Positions 17,648-26,939 are shown, counted from the first letter of the stretch. The stretch is DNA of 64,000 nt from Mucispirillum schaedleri (GCA_949287985.1 CASEIN010000065.1:62001-126000), one strand, 5' to 3'. Notes: generated from the sequence alone by a model not told the origin. Made by a program: numbers and translations.

Positions 17648-18106
17648 ATGAAGAAATTATTATTAGTTATTGTTGTTTTTTCTATGATGACATCACTTGC
17701 AATGGCTGGCACAGTAAGAAACAATGCAGGCTGCGGTGTAGGTACATTATTAATGGAAACTGTTGGTAAACCAAACGGTGGTTGGGTTCTCCAAACAACA
17801 GCTTTCACTACAAACGGTATTCTTTCTAATACTTTCACAATGTCAACAGGTACTATGAACTGTAGAGGTCATATTAATAAAGCTGTTAGTATTGAAGTAT
17901 ATGAATTTATCACTGCTAATATGGACAATTTAGCAAAAGATATTGCTATGGGTCAAGGCGACACTATTAACTCTTTAGGTTCTATGCTTGCAGTATCTGA
18001 TGTTGATGCATTTGCTTCAAGATTACAATCAAACTTTGGTGAAATTTTCCCTAGTGCAGATGTTCAGTCTGATTCAGTTGCAAACAAAATTATAGCTTTA
18101 AGCTAA
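17648..18106 (+). CDS. DUF3015 family secreted protein
   Basis: The 152-residue protein has a signal peptide (MKKLLLVIVVFSMMTSLAMA, cleavage before GTVRNN), followed by the DUF3015-type NNAGCGVGTLL segment, a polar domain with Cys residues near GCG and MNCRG that could form a disulfide, and a helical C-terminal half. It is probably periplasmic or outer-membrane associated; its function is unknown in the family. TAGGAG precedes the ATG. Its codons look better optimised than those of its neighbours (few rare codons, regular Gly and Ala), which together with the consensus -35 suggests high expression. A perfect terminator follows directly. Confidence 0.82.
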   Translation: MKKLLLVIVVFSMMTSLAMAGTVRNNAGCGVGTLLMETVGKPNGGWVLQTTAFTTNGILSNTFTMSTGTMNCRGHINKAVSIEVYEFITANMDNLAKDIAMGQGDTINSLGSMLAVSDVDAFASRLQSNFGEIFPSADVQSDSVANKIIALS

Positions 18107-18118
18107 TCAAAAACATAT

Positions 18119-18143
18119 GAGGGCATTATATGCCCTCTTTTTT
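18119..18143 (+). terminator. Terminator that contains the next gene's ribosome-binding site and start codon
   Basis: An 8-bp perfect stem (GAGGGCAT / ATGCCCTC, loop TAT) is followed by six T. The left arm holds GAGGG, which is also the Shine-Dalgarno for ATG 18130, and the right arm begins with that ATG. The same structure should therefore end most DUF3015 transcripts and, in read-through RNA, hide the start of the DUF4105 gene. Confidence 0.88.
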
Positions 18144-20049
18144 CTCTATGCAAAAAGTATTTGTTTTAATATTATTATCATTTCTATTTTATTCTTATTC
18201 TTATGCAGAGCCTAGCCAGTATGGTAAAGAGATTGCCAAAAAGGCAATAGAAGAAGAAGCATACCTTGAAAGAGAGTGGAATGTTTTAATGCAGTATAAA
18301 AAACCTGCTGGCAGAAAGATTAGAAGTTTAGTTGATGATGAAAAGTTTTTTTTAGCAGAAAATGGTAAATATTCCCCACAAGATGAGCTTGAAGCAACTA
18401 TTTTATCGCTTTTTGATAAAGATTTATCAAAAGATGATGATAATAAGCACCCAGTTTGTTTGTTTGCAGGCAGGCGTGAATGGATAATTGAACGTTTTAA
18501 TGTGGATAGAAATAAACTCCCCAAAAAATCTTGTTCCGATTATGAAAGGGTAAGGGAAAAAATAGACCCTGATAGTATAACAGTAATATTTCCGTTTATG
18601 TATTTAAAAAACCCTGCTAGTATGTTTGGCCATACTATGCTTCGTATTAATAACAGCAGAAAAGACCCACTTACTTCATACAGTGTAACTTTTGCAGCCA
18701 GTGTGGAAAGTGGTACAAATATGTTGAAATATGCAGTACTTGGACTTTTTGGCGGGTATGACGGATATTATACAGTAAAAGAATACTACAAAACCATATA
18801 TGAATACGGTAATGCAGATAACAGGGATATATGGGAATATGACTTAAATTTTACAAAAGAAGAAACCATACGGCTTTTTAATCACTTATGGGAATTGCAG
18901 GATATAGGAAGCCAGTATTTTTTCTTTGATGAAAACTGTTCTTATAGTATGCTTATGCTTTTAGAATCAGCACGCCCTAGCCTTAATCTTTCTAAAAGTA
19001 TATTATGGGAAGCCCCAACGGATAGTATAAAATTAATTAGAGATGAAGGGTTAATTGTAAAAAAAGAATACAGACCATCTCATATTAAGCTTTTAAATAT
19101 TTATACTCGCGGTATGAGTAGAAGTGCTATTGCTTTAGCTCATGATTTAGCACGCAGTAAAAAAACAATAGATGATGTAAATAACAGCCCTTATTCTTTA
19201 GAAGAAAAAGTAAAAATATATGATTTAGCTATTGAAACCATGCGGTTTGAGTTTATCCAAAGGGATAAAGTAACTGATGAAATATTTGATGAATATAAAG
19301 AAAAAACCATACTTCTTTTATCAGCAAGAGCCCGTCTTGGAGTAAAAAGTGTAAATAAAATAGATGTGCCCTCATCGCCAGATATGGGCCATGATATAAG
19401 CCGTGTAAAAATCGGTGTGGGTGTTGAAAATTTTAAGGATTTTTATACAGAAGCAGGGTTTCAGCTTGGTTTTCACAGCCTTGATGATATAGATAACGGT
19501 TTTATTCCTAACAGCCAGTTAACAGTATTAGATATTAATGTTAGGTGGAACACAAATACAGGATACGTTAATATCCCAGAAGCTGCATTAATTAAATTTG
19601 GGGCATATACTCCACTTACTCATGCATTAAAAAATGTATCATGGAAATTTGAAATAGCAGGGGAAGAAAAAGAGTTTAGAAGTGGCAGTAAATATTTTAC
19701 TCCATATATTCGTGGTGGTGTTGGTATAACTTTAGGTGCAGGTGGATTTACAAGTTATATAACAGCAGATATGGATTTAGCTTTTGCAAAAGGTTATAAT
19801 CCATACTATACTGGGCTTGGTTTTGGTGGTAATCTTGGCTTAATGTATAGTTTTAAAGGTGGTAAATTACTGGCAGAAGGCTATTATAGATATTATGTGC
19901 TTGAAAATATGGGGGCAGAGTTTGGAGCAGAAGCATTATATGCCATACCTGTAACACAAAATAATTCCATAGAAATAAACTATAAATATAAAAACTACTG
20001 GGACAGGCAGAAGCACGATTTAGGGCTTTTTTGGAGAGTTTATTTTTAA
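18130..20049 (+). CDS. DUF4105 (Lnb-like) envelope protein with barrel-like C terminus
   Basis: The 639-residue protein has an N-terminal signal peptide (hydrophobic VFVLILLSFLFYSYSYA, cleavage before EPSQY). The N-terminal half is a DUF4105 / Lnb N-terminal periplasmic domain with the family motifs NPASMFGHTMLRI and FDENCSYSMLMLLESARP; the His and Cys are the conserved pair proposed to be catalytic. The C-terminal 230 residues are Gly/Tyr-rich alternating strands ending in LGLFWRVYF, like an outer-membrane barrel. ATG 18130 has GAGGG six bases upstream but lies inside a terminator hairpin; ATG 18148 is possible but has no ribosome-binding site. Confidence 0.85.
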   Translation: MPSFFSMQKVFVLILLSFLFYSYSYAEPSQYGKEIAKKAIEEEAYLEREWNVLMQYKKPAGRKIRSLVDDEKFFLAENGKYSPQDELEATILSLFDKDLSKDDDNKHPVCLFAGRREWIIERFNVDRNKLPKKSCSDYERVREKIDPDSITVIFPFMYLKNPASMFGHTMLRINNSRKDPLTSYSVTFAASVESGTNMLKYAVLGLFGGYDGYYTVKEYYKTIYEYGNADNRDIWEYDLNFTKEETIRLFNHLWELQDIGSQYFFFDENCSYSMLMLLESARPSLNLSKSILWEAPTDSIKLIRDEGLIVKKEYRPSHIKLLNIYTRGMSRSAIALAHDLARSKKTIDDVNNSPYSLEEKVKIYDLAIETMRFEFIQRDKVTDEIFDEYKEKTILLLSARARLGVKSVNKIDVPSSPDMGHDISRVKIGVGVENFKDFYTEAGFQLGFHSLDDIDNGFIPNSQLTVLDINVRWNTNTGYVNIPEAALIKFGAYTPLTHALKNVSWKFEIAGEEKEFRSGSKYFTPYIRGGVGITLGAGGFTSYITADMDLAFAKGYNPYYTGLGFGGNLGLMYSFKGGKLLAEGYYRYYVLENMGAEFGAEALYAIPVTQNNSIEINYKYKNYWDRQKHDLGLFWRVYF

Positions 20050-20057
20050 AACTCTCC
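20033..20057. terminator. Hairpin between convergent genes
   Basis: Stem GGAGAGTTT / AAACTCTCC with a 7-base AT loop, overlapping the end of the DUF4105 gene and facing the end of the convergent PHP-domain gene. No long T tract follows on either strand, so it is only a possible terminator. Confidence 0.4.
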
Positions 20058-20067
20058 AATATTATAG

Positions 20068-21276
20068 CTATTTTCTTTTCCTTTTCATAGTCATATACCA
20101 AATACCATATACTATACAGGCAGCTACTATTATAGAAAAAAGATATTTTATAACAGTTAAAGGATAATTTAGGCTAATCTCTGGCATATTAGGTTTTAAG
20201 CCATCACTAGTTCTAATTACTGGGTTAAAATAAGCAATTGAGCCGTTATCAAAATAAGCAGTAGCTCGCACGTAGCTTTCATCACTATTAAATTTATAGC
20301 TTGCATTATCAATATTTTCAAAAGCTGCCTTTTCCACTCCATTATCTGATGTAAAAGTTATTTTATCAACCTGTCTATTTAATTTAATATTAATAAGCCC
20401 ATCATCATCAACCTGTAAAGATAAAAGTTGTGGGTGGTTTTCTAATACTTTTAATTTTTCATCTCTATTAAGTGCAGCTATTGTATGTGGAACAGTTATG
20501 CCGTAAGCTGAGCCTTGCTTTAAAGTATCATATACAAGTTCATACTTGCTTGGTTCAAGTGGTATCATAGTAATATTTCTACCAATATCTGTATTTATAA
20601 ATACATTATGAGTATCATCACTTGCCAGTAAAAATGCAGGTCTGCCACTAGTTAATGCTGTATCCCAGTGAGATACAGAGTGGGCAAAAGTATTTACTAC
20701 TTCCATTAAGTCATAGCCTGTTAATTTTTTCATATGCTCCACTTCAATACCGTTTAAGAAAGCAGGGTGAGCAAGTGTTACTATTTTTGTGTGTGGTTTT
20801 ACCATATTTATACGAAACTGAATAGTATTAGCATCTTGAAGTAAAGGCTGGTCATAGTATTCTTTTCTTGTAGAGCCTACTAATAAAAGGTGAGTTTTAA
20901 ATACATTTACTCCATATTCTTGAGCAGGGATTAATGGAAAACCATAGAAAGATTTAGGTGTAATATGGTGATAGTTAGAAACGGTAGCATATCCATATTT
21001 TAAATCATGGTATGCTTTAAATACATCTTCCAAAGAGTTATCTTTACCGTTTGTAAGCCCACCTGTAAGCCTTGAATGACCATGAAAATTTGCTCTATAA
21101 TAATGGGCGTTGTCATAATCTTTATATGGATTATAAAATTTATCTCCACTAAATTTTTGTTCTTCTGGAAAATTATAAACTGGTATCACTGCCCATAATA
21201 CAAAGCTTAAAATAAGAGCAAATGCAATTATACCTAAAAGTGTAAATGATATTATTTTTAAGATTTTTTTAACCAT
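20068..21276 (-). CDS. Membrane-anchored PHP-domain phosphoesterase-like protein
   Basis: The 402-residue protein is anchored at both ends: TM1 around residues 6-30 and TM2 around 373-395, followed by a basic tail (MKRKRK). The middle is a PHP-type domain with NFHGHSRLTGG (metal-binding His pair), VSNYHH, LAHPAF and ASDDTHN, the usual order of metal ligands. The domain should face the periplasm. A metal-dependent phosphoesterase is likely, but the substrate is unknown. GGAGGAAT precedes the ATG and a good promoter lies upstream. It is divergent from the cobalamin operon and nothing links it to that pathway. Confidence 0.8.
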   Translation of the reverse strand: MVKKILKIISFTLLGIIAFALILSFVLWAVIPVYNFPEEQKFSGDKFYNPYKDYDNAHYYRANFHGHSRLTGGLTNGKDNSLEDVFKAYHDLKYGYATVSNYHHITPKSFYGFPLIPAQEYGVNVFKTHLLLVGSTRKEYYDQPLLQDANTIQFRINMVKPHTKIVTLAHPAFLNGIEVEHMKKLTGYDLMEVVNTFAHSVSHWDTALTSGRPAFLLASDDTHNVFINTDIGRNITMIPLEPSKYELVYDTLKQGSAYGITVPHTIAALNRDEKLKVLENHPQLLSLQVDDDGLINIKLNRQVDKITFTSDNGVEKAAFENIDNASYKFNSDESYVRATAYFDNGSIAYFNPVIRTSDGLKPNMPEISLNYPLTVIKYLFSIIVAACIVYGIWYMTMKRKRK

Positions 21277-21297
21277 TATTCCTCCAGTAGATGATAA

Positions 21298-21326
21298 ATA
21301 TTATCAAAAAAATACATGTTAGTCAA
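21298..21326 (-). promoter_or_regulatory. Promoter of the PHP-domain gene
   Basis: On the minus strand TTGACT (21321-21326), a 17-bp spacer and TAATAT (21298-21303), about 22 bp before the start codon. Confidence 0.75.
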
Positions 21327-21374
21327 TTTATATTTAATAGTTATAATTAAGGTGTAAATTGTAGTCATATTAGT

Positions 21375-21403
21375 TTGACAAGTAATATTAGATGTGGTAT
21401 TTT
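21375..21403 (+). promoter_or_regulatory. Promoter of the cobalamin operon
   Basis: TTGACA (21375-21380), a 17-bp spacer and TATTTT (21398-21403). Transcription should start about 15 bp before the riboswitch P1 stem, which supports its role as the main promoter of the whole cbi/cob cluster. Confidence 0.8.
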
Positions 21404-21424
21404 TATCTAAATTTAATAGCTGAG

Positions 21425-21592
21425 TATCGGTATTACATTAAAAGGGAAGCAGGTGTAATTCCTGCGCAGTCTTGCTGCCGTTATGATGAGGATGTTTTCA
21501 CTGGTATTAAAAAGTGTATGTTTTAATACTAAGCCACTAATTATGGGAAGGCGAAAACAAACTGTGACTCTTAGCCGGAAGACCTGCCGATA
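21425..21592 (+). promoter_or_regulatory. Cobalamin riboswitch aptamer
   Basis: P1 is TATCGG (21425-21430) paired with CCGATA (21587-21592). Between them are the family landmarks AAGGGAAGCAGGTG, a CCTGCGCAG segment, GCCACT, ATGGGAAGGC and the B12-box-like AGCCGGAAGACCTGCC. It binds adenosylcobalamin or a related cobalamin and should repress the operon when B12 is plentiful. It directly precedes cbiM, a very common target. Confidence 0.95.
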
Positions 21593-21595
21593 TTT

Positions 21596-21722
21596 GCCGC
21601 ATATTTATAAGGACTTGTATGCGGCTGGTTATAAAAGCACAATGAATGCTTTATATAATCTGCTTTAATTGCCTTTGCAATTGTCCTAATGCTATTTTAA
21701 AGCACACTATTAAATAGGAGGT
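21596..21722 (+). promoter_or_regulatory. Expression platform: cbiM ribosome-binding-site sequestor
   Basis: After the aptamer come hairpins GCCGCATA/TATGCGGC (21596-21625), AAAGCA/TGCTTT and AATTGC/GCAATT, then TCCTA (21684-21688), which can pair with TAGGA (21715-21719) of the cbiM Shine-Dalgarno TAGGAGG, helped by TGCT/AGCA inside. No T tract follows any of these stems, so control is more likely at translation than at termination. The pairing is inferred by eye. Confidence 0.55.
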
Positions 21723-21730
21723 TATCAATT

Positions 21731-22465
21731 ATGGTAACAAAATATCTTTTTAAGGCATTATTATATGTTTTGCCTGTCCTTTTATTTACCCCAAAATATT
21801 CATATGCAATGCATATTATGGATGGTTATTTAAGCCCTTTTTGGGCAGTCTTTTGGGCAGTTTTAGCTTTGCCTTTTGTAATATATGGGTTTTTAGCAAT
21901 TAGAAAAAAAGTAAGTGAAAATTCAAAATATTTAGTGCTTCTTGCCATGTGTGGAGCATTTGCCTTTGTGCTTTCATCATTAAAACTGCCTTCAGTTAGT
22001 GGAAGCTGTTCTCACCCAACAGGTGTGGGCTTAGGTGCAATTTTATTTGGTCCAACCCCTATGGCAGTTATTGGGCTTATTATATTATTATTTCAAGCAA
22101 TATTTTTAGCTCATGGTGGGCTTACAACACTTGGAGCCAATATATTTTCTATGGCAGTAGTTGGCCCTTTTATTTCTTATGGTATTTTTAAATCATCATT
22201 AAAAGCAGGTATAAGCAGTGCCGTAGCTGTATTTTTAGCTGCCTTTTTAGGTGATTTAATTACTTATGTTACAACATCTATTCAACTTGCTCTTGCTTAC
22301 CCTGATGCTGTAGGCGGATTTTTAACATCTTTAGTAAAATTTTTAGGAATATTTGCTTTTACTCAAGTGCCTATTGCTATTAGTGAAGGGCTGTTATCTG
22401 TAATAGTGTATAATGTATTAGTAAAATATTCTTATAAAGAAATGAATGAATTAAAAGCGGTATAG
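21731..22465 (+). CDS. cbiM: Cobalt ECF transporter substrate-binding membrane subunit CbiM
   Basis: The 244-residue multi-pass membrane protein selects Co2+ for the CbiMNQO energy-coupling-factor importer. An N-terminal signal-like segment (about residues 1-25) precedes [11 protein letters not shown]. In this family the processed N terminus Met-His binds the metal, and the exact MHIMDG motif is present. [27 protein letters not shown] is the other diagnostic block. It is the first gene after the riboswitch, with TAGGAGG as ribosome-binding site, so cobalt uptake is the first step shut down by B12. Confidence 0.96.
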   Translation: MVTKYLFKALLYVLPVLLFTPKYSYAMHIMDGYLSPFWAVFWAVLALPFVIYGFLAIRKKVSENSKYLVLLAMCGAFAFVLSSLKLPSVSGSCSHPTGVGLGAILFGPTPMAVIGLIILLFQAIFLAHGGLTTLGANIFSMAVVGPFISYGIFKSSLKAGISSAVAVFLAAFLGDLITYVTTSIQLALAYPDAVGGFLTSLVKFLGIFAFTQVPIAISEGLLSVIVYNVLVKYSYKEMNELKAV

Positions 22466-22479
22466 TAAAGGGGGATATT

Positions 22480-22764
22480 ATGGCACTTTGGAAGAAAAAT
22501 CTTATACTTATAATTATTGTAATTTTAATATCTGTAATCCCATTACTAACTTTAAAAAATGCAGAGTTTGCAGGGGCAGATGGCTTAGCTGAAACTGCAA
22601 TAACTGAGATTGCACCAGATTATAAGCCTTGGTTTAGCCCCATTTATGAGCCAGCAAGCGGGGAAATTGAATCTTTACTATTTGCTTTGCAGGCTGCTAT
22701 TGGTGCAGGAGTTATGGGCTTTATTTTAGGCAGAATAACAGCTAAAAAAAGTGATAAAAATTGA
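22480..22764 (+). CDS. cbiN: Cobalt transport auxiliary protein CbiN
   Basis: The 94-residue protein has two membrane helices, at about residues 7-24 and 69-87, joined by a periplasmic loop (EFAGADGLAETAI, then DYKPWFSPIYEPASGEIES), as in all CbiN proteins. CbiN works with CbiM to load cobalt. GGGGGATATT precedes the ATG. Its TGA stop overlaps the TTG start of cbiQ by four bases. Confidence 0.95.
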   Translation: MALWKKNLILIIIVILISVIPLLTLKNAEFAGADGLAETAITEIAPDYKPWFSPIYEPASGEIESLLFALQAAIGAGVMGFILGRITAKKSDKN

Positions 22765-23537
22765 TATTAATAGATAAATATGCTTATGCTTCAAATATTT
22801 ATAAAACAGACCCTGTGGCAAAATTAGTATTTACTGCCATTTTGCTTATACTTTGTCTTTTTTTAAATAATCTATGGGTAAGCATATTTTTATTAATTAT
22901 ATCAATGGTTTTTACTGTTTATACAAACCCAGAAATAAGCATTACAAAATATATTAAATTTATGTCAGTGCCTGTTTTATTTTTAATAACAGGCATTTTG
23001 CCTATTTTAATAGTGCAGGATAATAATTTAAAATATGTATTAATTGAAAAATATAATATTGGTATATCATCATATTCATTAAGTTTAAGTATAAATATAA
23101 TTTTTAGGGCATTAAGTGCTGTAAGTATAACATATTTTCTAGCTCTTTCTACCCCTATGGTATATTTTTTAGAAAGTTTGCAAAGGTTAAAACTGCCAAA
23201 ACTTTTTATATCATTAATGGAGCTTATATACAGGTATATTTTCATATTACTTGATGAGGCTTATGCTATGTATAAATCTCAAACATTACGGCTTGGGTAT
23301 AGGAACTTTAAATCAAGTATAATATGCCTTGCAGAATTAACTGCCACATTATTTATAAGAGCATACAAAAAGGCAGATTTAAGTTATGAATGTTTATTAT
23401 CTCGTGGTTATAATGGTGAAATAAACACTATAAATGAAGAATATAAAAGCGGTAAGATATTTTATTTTTTTGCTTTTTTATTTATTATTATAAGCTTATT
23501 AATAAAATATTTTATATCAGGCATAACTTATGAGTGA
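22761..23537 (+). CDS. cbiQ: Cobalt ECF transporter transmembrane subunit CbiQ
   Basis: The 258-residue membrane protein couples ATP hydrolysis by CbiO to CbiM. The N-terminal DKYAYASNIYKTDPVAKL is the usual CbiQ opening. The cytoplasmic coupling region with the Ala-Arg-Gly-type motifs appears as YKSQTLRLGYRNF and CLLSRGYNGE, the contact sites for the ATPase. It starts with TTG in a four-base overlap with cbiN, which fits translational coupling, and ends in an eight-base overlap with cbiO. Confidence 0.95.
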   Translation: MILIDKYAYASNIYKTDPVAKLVFTAILLILCLFLNNLWVSIFLLIISMVFTVYTNPEISITKYIKFMSVPVLFLITGILPILIVQDNNLKYVLIEKYNIGISSYSLSLSINIIFRALSAVSITYFLALSTPMVYFLESLQRLKLPKLFISLMELIYRYIFILLDEAYAMYKSQTLRLGYRNFKSSIICLAELTATLFIRAYKKADLSYECLLSRGYNGEINTINEEYKSGKIFYFFAFLFIIISLLIKYFISGITYE

Positions 23538-24381
23538 AATATTACGGTGTGAAAATGTCTGCTTTGCTTATGATAAAGAGCAGATATTAAATAATGTAAA
23601 TATGAGTATAGAAAAGGGAAGCATTACGGCAGTGCTTGGCAGAAACGGTGCTGGTAAATCTACCCTTTTTCTAAATATTAATGGTGTCCATAAAAAAGAC
23701 AGCGGTAAAATATATTATAACAATGAAGAAATAATATATAATAAAAAGGGCATAGAAAATATAAGGAAAAAAATAGGTATAGTATTTCAAGACCCAAACT
23801 ATCAGCTTTTTTCTGCCAGTGTTTTAAAAGATGTATCTTTTGGAGCAGTAAATTTAGGTTTTAGTTATGAAGAAGCAAGGCAAAAATCTATAAAAGCATT
23901 AGAAGAAGTGGGGATGATAGATTATATTGATAAACCAACCCATGCTTTAAGTTTTGGTCAGAAAAAGCGTGTTGCCATAGCTGGTATATTAGTTATGGAG
24001 CCAGAAATTATAATACTTGATGAAATAAGTGCAGGGCTTGACCCAATGGGAGCTCATGAAATATTAACCCTTTTAAAAAATATAAATAAAGAAAAAAACA
24101 CAACTATAATACTTGCTACCCATGATATGGATATTTTGCCATTATACTGCGATTATGCTTATGTGCTTAATAAGGGAAGTGTAGTACTGCATGGCAAAAG
24201 CCATGAAATACTGCTTCAAGGTGATGATTTAAGAAAATATAATTTAAGGCTTCCTAGAATATCACATTTAATGGAAATACTTAAAAAGAAAGATAACTTA
24301 TCAGTAGATGAAAGTATATCAACTATTTCAAAAGCTAGAAAAGCTATAAAAGAGTTAGTGAATGGGAAAAATCATGAATAA
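23530..24381 (+). CDS. cbiO: Cobalt ECF transporter ATPase CbiO
   Basis: The 283-residue ABC ATPase has Walker A GRNGAGKST (37-45), Q-loop VFQDPNYQLFS, a signature in the ECF-type form LSFGQKKRVAIAG, Walker B EIIILDEISAGLD and switch ATHDMD. The Phe in LSFGQ and the QDPNYQLF segment are typical of cobalt/nickel ECF ATPases. It energises CbiMNQ. It overlaps cbiD by eight bases (ATGAATAA). Confidence 0.96.
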   Translation: MSEILRCENVCFAYDKEQILNNVNMSIEKGSITAVLGRNGAGKSTLFLNINGVHKKDSGKIYYNNEEIIYNKKGIENIRKKIGIVFQDPNYQLFSASVLKDVSFGAVNLGFSYEEARQKSIKALEEVGMIDYIDKPTHALSFGQKKRVAIAGILVMEPEIIILDEISAGLDPMGAHEILTLLKNINKEKNTTIILATHDMDILPLYCDYAYVLNKGSVVLHGKSHEILLQGDDLRKYNLRLPRISHLMEILKKKDNLSVDESISTISKARKAIKELVNGKNHE

Positions 24382-25480
24382 GGGGCAGGTTTTAAAAAAA
24401 GGATATACAACTGGCACTTGTGCACTATCAGCCTGCAAAGCTGCCCTTATATATTTTTTTGAAAAAATAAAAAAAGAAAGTGTGGAAGTTAAGCTTCCAA
24501 AAGGCGATATATTAAATATCCCTGTAAAATCAGTTATAGATTATGGTGATTATATAGAAAGCACAGTAGTAAAAGAAAGTGGCGATGATCCAGATGTAAC
24601 AAACGGCATAGAAATAGTGGTGCAAATCTATGCAGGGCAGGATGAATTAATAATAGATGGTGGCTATGGGGTAGGCAGAGTAACAAAAGAAGGCTTAAAA
24701 ATCCCTGTGGGGCAAGCTGCCATAAACCAAGTGCCTAGAGATATGATAAAAAATCAAGTGGAAACAATATGCACTGAATATAAATATAATAAAAGCTTTA
24801 AAGTAATAATAAATGCTAAAAATGGAGAAGAAATAGCTAAAAAAACCTTTAATGAAAGGCTTGGTATAATAGGCGGCATATCTATTTTAGGAACAACTGG
24901 AATAGTTGAGCCTATGAGCGAAAAAGCATTAGTTGAAAGCATTAAAAAAGAGATAGATGTATATTTAGCAGGTAATGATTATATTTTAATAACCCCCGGA
25001 AATTATGGAAAAGAGGCTGCATATAACCATTTTGGAATAGATTTGGAAAAGGGCGTAAAAATATCAAACTTTATAGGGGAGATACTAGATTATCTTTTAT
25101 ATAAAAACCCAAAAGGTATATTATTAATCGGCCATGCTGGCAAACTTTCAAAAGTAGCAGGTGGTATTATGAATACTCATTCATCATATGCTGACTGCCG
25201 CCATGAAATTTTTGCTTCATATGCTGCCCTATATGGTGCTAGACAAAAAGTAATAGAAGAAATATTTAATGCAGCCACAACAGATGAAATAGATTATATC
25301 CTGATAAAAAATAACCTGCATGAAAAAGTGTGGCAAAAGATAATGGGAAATGTAGTAGAAAATATAAATAGAAGGCTTGATAATAAAATAAAATGCGAAG
25401 TGATTATTTTTACAAACAAAATGCAGACTATAAAGCAAAGCAGTAAAGATTTAGAACTTATAAAATATTTTAAGGATTAA
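24374..25480 (+). CDS. cbiD: Cobalt-precorrin-5B C1-methyltransferase CbiD
   Basis: The 368-residue enzyme uses SAM to methylate C1 of cobalt-precorrin-5B in the anaerobic pathway. Family marks are LKKGYTTGTCALSACKAA near the N terminus, SGDDPDVTNG, GYGVGRVTKEGL and the C-terminal IGHAGKLSKVAGGIMNTHSSYADCR. ATG 24374 is chosen over 24362 because it gives the usual short N terminus and the coupled overlap with cbiO. CbiD is the marker enzyme of the oxygen-independent route. Confidence 0.95.
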   Translation: MNKGQVLKKGYTTGTCALSACKAALIYFFEKIKKESVEVKLPKGDILNIPVKSVIDYGDYIESTVVKESGDDPDVTNGIEIVVQIYAGQDELIIDGGYGVGRVTKEGLKIPVGQAAINQVPRDMIKNQVETICTEYKYNKSFKVIINAKNGEEIAKKTFNERLGIIGGISILGTTGIVEPMSEKALVESIKKEIDVYLAGNDYILITPGNYGKEAAYNHFGIDLEKGVKISNFIGEILDYLLYKNPKGILLIGHAGKLSKVAGGIMNTHSSYADCRHEIFASYAALYGARQKVIEEIFNAATTDEIDYILIKNNLHEKVWQKIMGNVVENINRRLDNKIKCEVIIFTNKMQTIKQSSKDLELIKYFKD

Positions 25481-25483
25481 TAA

Positions 25484-26176
25484 ATGGAAAAAGGAACACT
25501 TTACGGGGTAGGCGTTGGCCCTGGGGATAAGGAACTTATTACAGTAAAAGCAATAAATATATTAAAAAAATCAGATATTATAGCTCTTGCCAATGCAAAA
25601 TCAGGTAACAACAAGGCTTATGATATAATAAAAGAGCATATAAAAAGCAAAGAGATAATATATATTGATATGCCTATGATAAAAGATAGGGTTGAGCTTG
25701 AAAAAAGCCACAGGGCAGGTGCAGAAATAATACAAAAATATTTAGATATGGGGAAAAATGTAGCTTTTGCCACACTGGGTGATGTAAGCATTTATTCTAC
25801 ATATATGTATATTCATAGGATTATTACTTCATATGGGTATAATACTATAATTATCCCTGGTGTAACTTCTTTTTCAGCAAGTGCAGCACGCCTTAATATG
25901 TCATTATGTGATGGTGATACGCCACTTATCATTATACCTGCAAACTATAAGGATAATAAAGAACTGCTTTCTTTAAAAGCAACTAAAGTGCTAATGAAAA
26001 GTGGATCTAAATTAGAGCAGGTGAAAAAGGAGATAAAAGAATTAGGTTTAGAAAAAAATACTTTTATGGTTGAAAACTGTGGAATGGAGAATGAAAAGAT
26101 ATATTATGATTTTAGTAAGGTGGAAGATAAAACAAGTTATTTTTCATTAATAATAATAAAGGAAGATAATATATAG
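25484..26176 (+). CDS. cbiL: Cobalt-factor II C20-methyltransferase CbiL
   Basis: The 230-residue SAM-dependent tetrapyrrole methylase has YGVGVGPGDKELITVKA (N-terminal SAM/tetrapyrrole site), a FATLGDVSIYSTYMY block and IPGVTSFSASAARLNMSLCDGD. The last is characteristic of the CobI/CbiL subgroup and separates it from the other methylases in this operon. It methylates C20 of cobalt-factor II. It begins four bases after cbiD. Confidence 0.93.
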   Translation: MEKGTLYGVGVGPGDKELITVKAINILKKSDIIALANAKSGNNKAYDIIKEHIKSKEIIYIDMPMIKDRVELEKSHRAGAEIIQKYLDMGKNVAFATLGDVSIYSTYMYIHRIITSYGYNTIIIPGVTSFSASAARLNMSLCDGDTPLIIIPANYKDNKELLSLKATKVLMKSGSKLEQVKKEIKELGLEKNTFMVENCGMENEKIYYDFSKVEDKTSYFSLIIIKEDNI

Positions 26177-26183
26177 GTGATAT

Positions 26184-26939
26184 ATGGTTTATTTTGTAGG
26201 AGCAGGCTCAGGAGCAAAGGATTTAATTACATTAAGGGGTTATAATTTATTAAAAGAAGCTGATGTTATAATTTATGCTGGTTCATTAGTTAATAAAGAG
26301 CTGCTAGATTTTGCAAAAAGCGATGCAGAAATATATAATAGTGCTGAAATGACACTGGAAGAAGTAATAAAAGTAATGGAAGAAAGCCATAAAAATAATA
26401 AAATGGTAGTTCGTTTGCATACTGGTGATATGAGTATATATGGGGCAGTTAGAGAACAAAGCGATATATTAAGGCAAAAAAATATACCATTTGAAAGTGT
26501 GCCGGGAGTTAGCTCATTTTTAGGGGCAGCAGCAAGCTTAAATGCAGAATATACACTTCCAAATGTATCTCAAACTGTAATACTTACTAGAATGGCAGGC
26601 AGAACAAAAGTGCCAGAAAAAGAAGAAATAAGGCTGCTAGCAAGCCATAATGCTTCTATGGTTATATTTTTAAGTTCTTCTATGCTTGAAAAATTATCAA
26701 GTGAGCTGATACTTGGTGGCTATAAAGAGGATACACCTTGTGCCATAGTGTATAAAGCCACATGGATTGATGAAAAAAAACAGGTAACCACATTAAAAGA
26801 TTTAGCGCGTACTGGCAAAGAAATGGGTATTACAAAAACTGCCCTTATATTAGTGGGTGATTTTTTAGGGACAGAATATGAACGCTCAAAACTATATGAC
26901 CCAGCATTTAGCCACGAATTTAGAAAAGGTGAGTGTTGA
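26184..26939 (+). CDS. cbiF: Cobalt-precorrin-4 C11-methyltransferase CbiF
   Basis: The 251-residue tetrapyrrole methylase starts YFVGAGSGAKDLITLRG. LHTGDMSIYGAVREQ and VPGVSSFLGAAASLNAEYTLP are the CobM/CbiF-specific blocks. It methylates C11 during ring contraction. TAGGTGAT precedes the ATG. The stop overlaps the start of cbiG by four bases if the TTG there is used. Confidence 0.95.
   Translation: MVYFVGAGSGAKDLITLRGYNLLKEADVIIYAGSLVNKELLDFAKSDAEIYNSAEMTLEEVIKVMEESHKNNKMVVRLHTGDMSIYGAVREQSDILRQKNIPFESVPGVSSFLGAAASLNAEYTLPNVSQTVILTRMAGRTKVPEKEEIRLLASHNASMVIFLSSSMLEKLSSELILGGYKEDTPCAIVYKATWIDEKKQVTTLKDLARTGKEMGITKTALILVGDFLGTEYERSKLYDPAFSHEFRKGEC

Noticed and set aside
21483-21668. A 61-codon frame starting at ATG 21483
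   Set aside because: It lies within the cobalamin riboswitch and its expression platform; the sequence is constrained as RNA, and the peptide has no recognisable features.
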